Shown here piece by piece: positions 16,850-24,262 of a DNA stretch of 64,000 nt. A program made the position numbers and the translations under genes. Every line of letters begins with the position of its first letter. Within the stretch, counting starts at the first letter, position 1. Under the pieces are notes generated by a model. The model was not told where the DNA came from and searched no databases. It saw nothing but the letters and a program-made list of their open reading frames with translations. Origin of the DNA: Sutterella sp. (lineage in GTDB: Bacteria; Pseudomonadota; Gammaproteobacteria; Burkholderiales; Burkholderiaceae_F); the NCBI GenBank assembly GCA_020025955.1, contig JAHHRF010000005.1, positions 1 through 64,000 on the forward strand, read 5' to 3'.

Positions 16850-17914
16850 TTATTCAAACAAATGAGCATAGCTTAGACTCTTTTGCTCTCTTTTTTCCTT
16901 TCGCGCCTGGCGATAGCGTGCATAAAGGCGCACGAGGAAAAGAGGGAAGTAAAAAAAGCGAAGATACTTTTTGTGATTTTTGCTCAAATTTTCCTTGATT
17001 GGACTTTGAGTAAAAAACTCGATCTCTTTATGAATCGTTTTCATGGCTTCATCATTACCATGGCATTCCGAAGCACAAGCCATATAGCCATGCTTCAAAA
17101 AGCTCAACATTTTTGACACTAAGCAGTCTGAGAAAACGCCGTCTTTTTCACAATCCGTATAAACCGATTTAAGGACCCAGTACAGCTCTGGCAAATATCT
17201 CTGATTGCGTGAAGCATAGCAGGCCGAACTTTTTCGTTGACGATAATAAAGTCCAACATCAGGAATCACAACCTGCGTCTTCACACGAAGCAACAGTCTT
17301 AATAAGACGTCTTGATCTTCTCCAAGGGAAAAGTCTGGCCTAAAGCGAATGTTGTCGAAAAGGTTGGCTTTAAAGAGCCTATTACACAAGAAGTGACTGT
17401 GATTTTGGGAAAACTCTACAAATTTCCCACTTCTTTCATTGAAAGCCCAATAAAACTGATAGATCGCTTGGTCTTTTAGTGTCAAACGCTCTGTTTGCCA
17501 CCATGCTGGTTGATGCTCACCATCTTTACCAAACCTCAAGTATCCAAACGTCACGCTATCGGCATGATCTTCTGCCTGGGCATCCATGCTTTTTTGAAAA
17601 ATATCTGGCGAGAAATAATCGTCACCATCCAAAAAAGCGATGAAATCAACTTCGCATTGCGTTAACAGGTGTTCCAGTGCGCAATTGCGTGCTGAGCTCA
17701 CACCTCTGTTAGATTGAGACAATACGATGAAGCGTGAATCAGCCTGCGCATGTCGCTGGACCACTTCAAGCGTTTTATCCGATGAGCCATCGTCAACAAT
17801 GCACGCAACCCAGTTTTTATACGATTGAGCTGTCAAGGACTGCATCATCTCACCAACATAACGTTCGACGTTATAGACTGGGATAACCACACCAATACGT
17901 TGCTCGTTAATCAT
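16850..17914 (-). CDS. Family 2 glycosyltransferase
   Basis: A 354-residue GT-A fold enzyme. GVVIPVYNVERYV opens the nucleotide-sugar domain. CIVDDGSSDKT and FLDGDDYF (the DxD-type metal motif, around residue 95) are typical of GT2. The C-terminal ~100 residues are basic, ending in RYRQARKEKREQKSL, and may contact membrane or substrate. It overlaps the upstream GT25 gene by 8 bp, so the two are co-translated. It probably acts in LPS or capsule glycan synthesis; the sugar is unknown. Base composition is more AT-rich than nearby housekeeping genes. Confidence 0.88.
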   Translation of the reverse strand: MINEQRIGVVIPVYNVERYVGEMMQSLTAQSYKNWVACIVDDGSSDKTLEVVQRHAQADSRFIVLSQSNRGVSSARNCALEHLLTQCEVDFIAFLDGDDYFSPDIFQKSMDAQAEDHADSVTFGYLRFGKDGEHQPAWWQTERLTLKDQAIYQFYWAFNERSGKFVEFSQNHSHFLCNRLFKANLFDNIRFRPDFSLGEDQDVLLRLLLRVKTQVVIPDVGLYYRQRKSSACYASRNQRYLPELYWVLKSVYTDCEKDGVFSDCLVSKMLSFLKHGYMACASECHGNDEAMKTIHKEIEFFTQSPIKENLSKNHKKYLRFFYFPLFLVRLYARYRQARKEKREQKSLSYAHLFE

Positions 17915-18695
17915 GAAGAGCTTCTCTCTTATAGGCTTGATAAGTCTTGTACTTTCGGAAACGTTTTACAACTTTTCTCTCCCACCAACTGGGGCGCTTT
18001 GCCTCAAACGTCTTACCAGCCCAACGTTCTTGTTCAATGAGCGACTTACTGGAATCAAAGTCCTGATAGGCAACAAAAGGCGAGAGAGTATAGACATTTA
18101 ACGCTTTTGCATAGGTCCACGTCTGATCGAAAAGGACGTGATCAATCGGGCCCACTAAAGGCTCTGGCAAGTCTAGCAAGGCTTGGGCTGCTCGTCGATT
18201 AATCCAATAAGCTTGCGTTCCCCAACTCACAGGCTCCATCATTTGAATCAATTCGCCACCTTGCTTCAACTGCTTACAGGTTGAGCACAAAACCTGACAT
18301 ACCTCAGCCTCTGGCTTATAAGAAGCCACCTGAACGATGTCTACGCCTTCAGGAATCCAGTCTGGATTGGACATCCAGTCCCGAGCGCCTTCTAAAAAGA
18401 AGACATCATCCTCCATAACAAGAGCCCATTCACTATCTGACTCCAGCAGTGTTTCACAGGCCTTTAAGTGACTCAGGTAACAAGCGATTTCACCACGAGA
18501 CAGTTCACGAGCCACAATGGAGGAACTTTCAACAGATTGCAGCGCCTGCAAACGACGCTCTGAAAGCTCAAGTCCATCAACTGCACTCAATCGCTGGGGG
18601 GCAAACCCCATTTCTTGAACGAAGCGAGTACAAAACGCTTCCCAACGCTCTGGTGTTCGATCTAAGGAAATCGTCAAATAAAGAAAAGAGGACAT
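17907..18695 (-). CDS. Family 25 glycosyltransferase (LPS biosynthesis type)
   Basis: 262 residues. The N-terminal YLTISLDRTPERWEAF is the typical GT25 start, followed by SRGEIACYLSHLKACE, ALVMEDDVFFLE (EDD motif) and a C-terminal half with VSWGTQAYWINRRAA. GT25 enzymes (LgtA/B/E type) add galactose or glucose to LPS. The start at 18695 was chosen because the family begins just before this motif; a frame opening at 18770 has no homology. It shares the phrase DWIPEGV with the second GT25 gene at 44283, so the two are likely paralogues. No strong ribosome-binding site is seen. Confidence 0.87.
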   Translation of the reverse strand: MSSFLYLTISLDRTPERWEAFCTRFVQEMGFAPQRLSAVDGLELSERRLQALQSVESSSIVARELSRGEIACYLSHLKACETLLESDSEWALVMEDDVFFLEGARDWMSNPDWIPEGVDIVQVASYKPEAEVCQVLCSTCKQLKQGGELIQMMEPVSWGTQAYWINRRAAQALLDLPEPLVGPIDHVLFDQTWTYAKALNVYTLSPFVAYQDFDSSKSLIEQERWAGKTFEAKRPSWWERKVVKRFRKYKTYQAYKREALHD

Positions 18696-18842
18696 AGTGT
18701 TATTTAACCCTTGACGGCAAGTTCCCTCAAGACAAAATAAATTTACATTAATAGTTAAATGAGCTCTCACTCAAGGAGAGACAGTGCTAAATATGAGTTA
18801 TGTGAAGGCTTAACGCCAACGTAAAAAGCTTGGCATTTGCTT

Positions 18843-21800
18843 TTAATACGTTAAGCGCAGATCCGATACTGTCGGAATTGCCAAGAGTTCACTCATTAGT
18901 GCCTCAATGTCTTTCACCACAAACGTGGGCGTTACCGCACCGCGAAGGCGTTCATGCTTCACGGTGACACGAACGGCTACCCCCATGCCAGAGCCCGCCG
19001 AGTGTGCTTGCAAACTCTTCTGAAGGGCATCCAAGTCCCCCTTGTCCGCCGAACCATCGAGCACCAAGTCCAAACAGAGAGCGCGTGCCGCGCGATAGCG
19101 GTCTAAAGTGAGAATGCTTTGTACGGAAATCGAGGATTGTTCACGGGCCTTGTTATAGCGAATCTGAGCCGTCACACAAAGCACACTGTCAACGGCGATA
19201 TCACGACGGTATTTGTCGTAGGTCTCATTAAAGAGCGTCACTTCCGTGGAGGCCGTGCCGTCATCGAGCATCACCGCTAACATCCAACCGCGCTTGGTCT
19301 GAATCGACCGCACATCAGTGACGACCCCGGCAAACTTCACCGTTGCCGGACGCTTCGTGTCACTAGCGCGTTCCGCTTGAGCATTCACCGAGGCAATGCT
19401 CACACCCCCGAAGTCCTTTAATTCCTCACGGTAAAGCTCATACATGTGGCCACTCATCCAAAGGCCCAGTACCGCTTTTTCTTCCTTGAGTTTTTTGCTT
19501 TCGGTCCAAGCAGGAGCAGGACGCCAGCTCACAATGCGCTCAGGCGTGCCTTCGTCGCCCCCAAAGAGAGAGTCTTGACCCACGCTCGCGGCAACGGTTT
19601 GCCCCGCGGTAATCGCTTGCGCGACGTTCCCAAAGAGTTTCCCGCGATTCTTGTCCAGCGAATCAAAGCACCCTGCACGAATCAACCCTTCTAAGACGCG
19701 CGAGGAGAGCCCCGAGACGCGTGCCGTCAAGTCAAAGATATCCAGGAAGGGACCACCCTCTTTTCGTGCTGCCATGATGGCTTCCGCTTGTTGGTGCCCC
19801 ATGCCTTTAATGCCCCCCAACCCAAATCGAATGTGCTGGGTATCCTGGGGCGTAAAGTACCAATCCGACTGATTAATGTCGGGCGGGAGCACCGTCACGC
19901 CATTACGCACGGTGTCATCAATCAGCAATTTAATCTTGTCCGACTGATCCATCACCATACAAAGGTTAGCCGCCATAAAGGCAGCAGTATGGTGCGTCTT
20001 CATGTAAGCCGTCTGATAGGCCACATAGGAGTAGGCTGCCGCGTGCGACTTATTAAAGCCGTAGCCCGCAAACTTTTCCATCAAGTCAAAGATGGCGTTA
20101 GCCACCTTCGGCTCCACGTTGCGTTCGCCGGCACCCTTGATGAAGATTTCACGCTGACGGTGCATTTCTTCGACTTGCTTCTTACCCATGGCACGACGCA
20201 ATAAGTCTGCGCCCCCCAGGGTATAGCCCGCCACCACCTGCGCGACTCGCATCACCTGTTCCTGATAGACCATAATCCCGTAGGTTTCCGCCAAAACGGG
20301 CTCCATACGAGGATCTAAATAGACCACCTTTTCGCGACCAAACTTACGTTCAATAAAGCTGGGGATCTGGTCCATCGGACCCGGACGGTACAACGCGTTC
20401 AGGGCCACCAAGTCTTCCAGGCGGTCAGGTTTTGCTTTTTGAAGCTGCGAGCGCATGCCCGAGGATTCAAACTGGAAAATCGCCGCGGTATTCCCGTCTT
20501 GGAAGGTCTTGTAGGTCTCCGCATCATCCGTTGGGATACGCTCGAGCGAAAAGTCCATGCCAGGATTCAAAAGGTCCACGTACTCTTTGGCCTTTTGCAA
20601 AATCGAGAGCGTCGTCAGCCCTAAGAAGTCGAACTTCACCAGGCCCGCTTCTTCCACGTCTTTTTTGTCAAATTGACTCACCGTGTTCTCAGGGGCCCCG
20701 TCCGCGTTATAGAGGGGACAGAAATCGGTGAGCTTCCCTGGCGCAATCAACACGCCCCCCGCATGCATCCCGAGGTTTCGCGTCAAGCCTTCTAAGGGCA
20801 AGGATTTTTCATACACCTCTTGGTATTGAGGGTCGCGCTCAATGGCTTCCTTAAATTCAGGAAGCTCTTCCATGGCCGACTTCAAGGTGTAGGGTTTCCC
20901 AGGCACCATGGGGATGAGTTTCGAGAGGGCATCCGCCTTCCCGAAGGGCACATCCAGCACACGACAGACGTCACGCAATACGGCCTTGGCCCCTAAGGTC
21001 CCAAAGGTCGCAATCTGACTCACAGCCTCCACGCCATAGGTCTCTTTCACGTACTCAATCGTGCGGTCGCGATTGTACTGACAAAAGTCAATATCAAAGT
21101 CAGGCATCGAGACGCGCTCTGGGTTCAAGAAACGTTCGAAAAGGAGGTCAAAACGTAACGGATCCAAGTCCGTAATCCCTAAGCTGTACGCCACCAAGGA
21201 ACCAGCCCCCGAGCCTCGCCCTGGGCCCACCGGCACGCCATGGGTCTTAGACCAATTGATAAAGTCCTGAACGATAAGAAAGTACCCCGGGAACTCCATC
21301 TTCTTGATGGTATCGAGCTCGTACTGGAGGCGCGTCATGTATTGCGGACGCTTTTCGTCACGCTCGGCCTCATCGGGGTACAAGAACGCTAAACGCTTTT
21401 CAAGCCCCTCAATGGAGAGGTGCTCCATGTAGTCGTCCAGGCTCATCCCTTCCGGCGTCGGGAAGTGAGGTAATTGGGGCTTAGAGAGCACCCCATCCAA
21501 ATTGCAACGCTTGGCAATTTCCACGCTATTGGCGAGCGCCGACGGAATGTCAGCAAACAACGCCAACATTTCTTCTTCCGTCTTTAAATACTGTTCAGGG
21601 GTCACGTTTTTCGCACGACGCGGGTCGCTCATGCGATAGCCCCCGGCAATACAGCAACGAATTTCGTGGGCTTCAAAATCCTCAGGGTGCAAGAACTGCA
21701 CCGGGTGCGTGGCCACAACGGGCAAGCCCTTTTTTTGGGCCATATGCGCGACAAAGTAATTATTCACTTCGTCATGGGCGTGGCCACTGCGTTGCACTTC

Positions 21801-22310
21801 AAGATAGAGGCGCCCAGGGAAGCACGAGGCGTAAAAGTCGACCGCCTCTTCGGCTAAGCGTTCCAAGTCATTGACGACCAAACGCGTGATTTTCCCCGTG
21901 GGACCCCCAGTGAGCGCAATAAGCCCTTCCGTGGCGCCCGGTTCCGTTAACCAGTCTTCGTCAATCTGACCGTGAAACTGGTCATTGGGATCCAACCACG
22001 CACGCGTCAAGAGTTCACTTAACGATAAGAACCCTTGGTGGTTCATACAGAAAAAGGCCAAGGAGTCTGGCTTATCCGGGATGCTCTTATTGCGCACACG
22101 GATATCACACCCCAAGATGGGTTTCACCCCAGCTTTTAAGGCATGCGTATAAAAGCGCAAGCCCCCAAAGACATTCATCTTATCGGTCACGCCAAAGGCG
22201 GGCATCCCGAGTTCTCGACTTCGACCAATCGCATCATCCACACGGATAATGCTGTCGTCGACGGAAAACTCCGTGTGCATTCGAAGATGAATAAATTGTG
22301 GCTCCGCCAT
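18843..22310 (-). CDS. dnaE: DNA polymerase III alpha subunit
   Basis: The 1155-residue replicative polymerase, close to E. coli DnaE (1160). The PHP domain opens with FIHLRMHTEFSVDDSIIR. The palm-domain catalytic aspartates lie in PDFDIDF around residue 402-407, followed by FGTLGAKAVLRDV and FNKSHAAAYSYVAYQTAYMK. The tail has the tandem HhH region (ARVSGLSSRVLEGLI) and an OB-fold (FAGVVTDVRSIQTKRG). In the PHP active site, the stretch RMHTEFSVDDS replaces the usual H-x-H with M-H-T, as in E. coli-type DnaE that lacks PHP exonuclease activity; proofreading would then be by a separate epsilon subunit, not in this window. Monocistronic. Confidence 0.97.
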   Translation of the reverse strand: MAEPQFIHLRMHTEFSVDDSIIRVDDAIGRSRELGMPAFGVTDKMNVFGGLRFYTHALKAGVKPILGCDIRVRNKSIPDKPDSLAFFCMNHQGFLSLSELLTRAWLDPNDQFHGQIDEDWLTEPGATEGLIALTGGPTGKITRLVVNDLERLAEEAVDFYASCFPGRLYLEVQRSGHAHDEVNNYFVAHMAQKKGLPVVATHPVQFLHPEDFEAHEIRCCIAGGYRMSDPRRAKNVTPEQYLKTEEEMLALFADIPSALANSVEIAKRCNLDGVLSKPQLPHFPTPEGMSLDDYMEHLSIEGLEKRLAFLYPDEAERDEKRPQYMTRLQYELDTIKKMEFPGYFLIVQDFINWSKTHGVPVGPGRGSGAGSLVAYSLGITDLDPLRFDLLFERFLNPERVSMPDFDIDFCQYNRDRTIEYVKETYGVEAVSQIATFGTLGAKAVLRDVCRVLDVPFGKADALSKLIPMVPGKPYTLKSAMEELPEFKEAIERDPQYQEVYEKSLPLEGLTRNLGMHAGGVLIAPGKLTDFCPLYNADGAPENTVSQFDKKDVEEAGLVKFDFLGLTTLSILQKAKEYVDLLNPGMDFSLERIPTDDAETYKTFQDGNTAAIFQFESSGMRSQLQKAKPDRLEDLVALNALYRPGPMDQIPSFIERKFGREKVVYLDPRMEPVLAETYGIMVYQEQVMRVAQVVAGYTLGGADLLRRAMGKKQVEEMHRQREIFIKGAGERNVEPKVANAIFDLMEKFAGYGFNKSHAAAYSYVAYQTAYMKTHHTAAFMAANLCMVMDQSDKIKLLIDDTVRNGVTVLPPDINQSDWYFTPQDTQHIRFGLGGIKGMGHQQAEAIMAARKEGGPFLDIFDLTARVSGLSSRVLEGLIRAGCFDSLDKNRGKLFGNVAQAITAGQTVAASVGQDSLFGGDEGTPERIVSWRPAPAWTESKKLKEEKAVLGLWMSGHMYELYREELKDFGGVSIASVNAQAERASDTKRPATVKFAGVVTDVRSIQTKRGWMLAVMLDDGTASTEVTLFNETYDKYRRDIAVDSVLCVTAQIRYNKAREQSSISVQSILTLDRYRAARALCLDLVLDGSADKGDLDALQKSLQAHSAGSGMGVAVRVTVKHERLRGAVTPTFVVKDIEALMSELLAIPTVSDLRLTY

Positions 22311-22402
22311 GTTGGACTCCTCTGTTTAACCCCCAAAGCTTACCTGATTGTGAGCGTGCTTTGGTAGGAAGCGACGTGCACTCGACGCCCTCAGCCTCAC
22401 AA

Positions 22403-22435
22403 AACGAAAAAGGTCGACTCGAGTCCGACCTTTTT
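22403..22435 (-). terminator. Terminator after apbE
   Basis: The stem AAAAAGGTCG (22407-22416) and CGACCTTTTT (22426-22435) has a 9-nt loop. T-rich sequence follows on either strand, so it can work for apbE on the minus strand. Confidence 0.85.
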
Positions 22436-22477
22436 CTTCGTGAAAAGCCCTGATGGGATAAGGGTTTAGCACGTATC

Positions 22478-23590
22478 TTACTTAACAACCGTCACGTGGA
22501 GGTCGTCGCGCACAAAGCGAACGAACGGCTCAGCAGGTGCGGTCAAAACGACCGTTTTCATATCGGTTTTCATTAAAACCGCCTTCACCTGAGGATGGTC
22601 CTTCAACCACTGCAGTGCCCCCTCCCAGCCCATGGCAAAAAGGGCTGTACACCAGGCATCAGCAAAGGTGCCGTCAGGCGAGAGAATCGTCACGGAGGCC
22701 ACTTCAGAGTGCACAGGGCGCCCCGTCACAGCACTCAGAATATGCGCATAACGCTTACCGTCGACTTCAATAAAGCGCTCATAGGCGCCTGAGGTCACTA
22801 AGCTTTCGTTGGCGCCTTGCACCACAGCAAAATACTCACCGCGAGTGGAATCGGGGACTTGTAGCCCCACGCGCCACGGGGCGTTAGCGGGTTTCGTGCC
22901 AATCAAAACGACGTTGCCGCCTAAGTCCAAAAAGCCCGAGGTTAAGCCCGCCGCCGTGAGTTTGTCGGCCAACGCTGTACCGATATAGCCTTTGGCGATA
23001 CCGCCCAAGTCAATGCTTTGCCCCGGAGCAATACGCATCCACCAGTCCTTGCCTTCTTTCTTGATGTCGACTTTGGAGTCGTCCACCAACGAGACGGCCT
23101 TCGCAATGGCCTCGTCAGACGGGACCTGTTTGCCCCCAAAGCCAATTTTCCAGACGTTCACAATCGGGCCAATCATGGGTTGGAAAACGCCATGACTCTC
23201 GCGCGCGATGTCGAGCGCGCGTTGGGTAAGCTGCGCCACTTCTTCGGGCACTTTGACCCATTGACCGGCTTTGTCATTGACCGTTTGTAAGGGGGAGGCA
23301 TGATGAACGGAGAACAGGTTGTCGTAGTCCACGATCCCACGATCGAGAATCTCGACAAAACGCGTCGCGTCTTCAGGCTTTTCTACATAGAGCTGCGCCT
23401 GAATAAAGGTGCCCATGTTCATGGTGCTCCAATGCACCGCGTAACTCGCTTGAGGCGCTTCGACGGTGGGCGTCTCAACCGAGGCGCTCGACGCCATTGA
23501 CCACGCAGGGCTCATCACGCCCAGGGCCAAACTACCGAGCGCTAAAACACTCGTCAGCCCATGGCGCCAAATCGTTTGTTCTTGTTTCAT
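22478..23590 (-). CDS. apbE: FAD:protein FMN transferase (flavinyltransferase)
   Basis: A 370-residue ApbE that attaches FMN covalently to Ser/Thr of target proteins in the periplasm, using FAD. The N-terminal ~32 residues are a Sec signal peptide ending near SPAWSMA, with no lipobox cysteine. Conserved parts are MNMGTFIQAQLYV, DLGGIAKGYIGTALAD and GFLDLGGNVVLIG. It lies just downstream of a periplasmic FMN-binding-domain gene that is the obvious substrate. A terminator lies between them, so the two may be partly separately transcribed. Such pairs often feed electrons to extracytoplasmic reductases, but no reductase is next to them here. Confidence 0.93.
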   Translation of the reverse strand: MKQEQTIWRHGLTSVLALGSLALGVMSPAWSMASSASVETPTVEAPQASYAVHWSTMNMGTFIQAQLYVEKPEDATRFVEILDRGIVDYDNLFSVHHASPLQTVNDKAGQWVKVPEEVAQLTQRALDIARESHGVFQPMIGPIVNVWKIGFGGKQVPSDEAIAKAVSLVDDSKVDIKKEGKDWWMRIAPGQSIDLGGIAKGYIGTALADKLTAAGLTSGFLDLGGNVVLIGTKPANAPWRVGLQVPDSTRGEYFAVVQGANESLVTSGAYERFIEVDGKRYAHILSAVTGRPVHSEVASVTILSPDGTFADAWCTALFAMGWEGALQWLKDHPQVKAVLMKTDMKTVVLTAPAEPFVRFVRDDLHVTVVK

Positions 23591-23623
23591 CCCTTTCCCT
23601 TTCTAGTTAGGCTCAACCTAAAT

Positions 23624-23649
23624 AAAAAGGGAGCCGAAGCTCCCTTTTT
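23624..23649 (-). terminator. Terminator with UUCG tetraloop after FMN-binding gene
   Basis: An 11-bp perfect stem, AAAAAGGGAGC/GCTCCCTTTTT. On the minus strand the loop is TTCG closed by C-G, the very stable cUUCGg tetraloop, followed by T-rich sequence. It separates the FMN-binding protein gene from apbE. Confidence 0.92.
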
Positions 23650-23683
23650 GTCATCTGCGCAAAGCGCACACTAACCTAGCCGA

Positions 23684-24010
23684 TTACTGGGCCTTGGCGA
23701 GCGCGTCGTTCACAGCAGCGATGATGCCCTTGCTGGAGAGGGAAGCGCCACCGACAACGTCAACACCTTCGGTGCCGTTGTGCTTGATGATTTCAGGCAA
23801 GAGACCCTGTTCGGCCACAGCGAAAATCATCGGGGTTTCGCCCTGAGCGAGCACCTTAACGTCAGCAACCTTGCTGTCAGCAACGGTCACGGCAACCTTA
23901 ATCGTGGATTCACGACCCTTGCCTTCACCTTCGTAGGTGCCGTCCTTGTAAGCGTGAGCAGCGCCAGCAGCGAACATAGCAGCGCAAGCAACAACGAGTA
24001 ACTTCTTCAT
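23684..24010 (-). CDS. Small periplasmic FMN-binding-domain protein
   Basis: 108 residues: signal peptide MKKLLVVACAAMFAAGAAHA, then one FMN_bind domain of about 85 residues (YKDGTYEGEGKGRESTIKVAV onward). The stretch DVVGGASLSSKGI near the C-terminus matches the ApbE flavinylation motif D-x-x-(S/T)-G-A-(S/T), except that the fourth position is Gly; the Ser after GGA would be the FMN acceptor. The downstream gene is ApbE, so covalent flavinylation is likely. It resembles the periplasmic flavin domain of Rnf/Nqr-like carriers. Its electron partner is not in the window. Confidence 0.88.
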   Translation of the reverse strand: MKKLLVVACAAMFAAGAAHAYKDGTYEGEGKGRESTIKVAVTVADSKVADVKVLAQGETPMIFAVAEQGLLPEIIKHNGTEGVDVVGGASLSSKGIIAAVNDALAKAQ

Positions 24011-24208
24011 GATTTGATCCTCACTTAAATCTTGATTTTTGGTCAGATTGGATAAAGGTCACGGCTCAGAAAACCAAGCGCTATTTATCCAAACGCCACA
24101 TAGTAATCATAAAGCTTAGGAGGATTCCCCCGAAGCCTCATGCTTTTGGGCTAGAAAATAATAGCACAGTCGAGAAAAATTTCTCAGCAATCCCGACGCG
24201 GTTTCACG

Positions 24209-24249
24209 CGTCCACACGAAACAAAGCGTTGAGTCGCTCCGTGTGGACG
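24209..24249 (-). other. Inverted repeat downstream of glnS
   Basis: A perfect 10-bp stem, CGTCCACACG (24209-24218) and CGTGTGGACG (24240-24249), with a 21-nt loop that contains AGCG/CGCT. It sits just after the glnS stop. No T-run follows, so it may protect the 3' end without being an intrinsic terminator. Confidence 0.5.
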
Positions 24250-24262
24250 GGTTCGCTTAGGC

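Noticed and set aside
20432..20731. Reading frames antisense inside dnaE
   Set aside because: Shadows of the dnaE frame with no recognisable product or ribosome-binding site.
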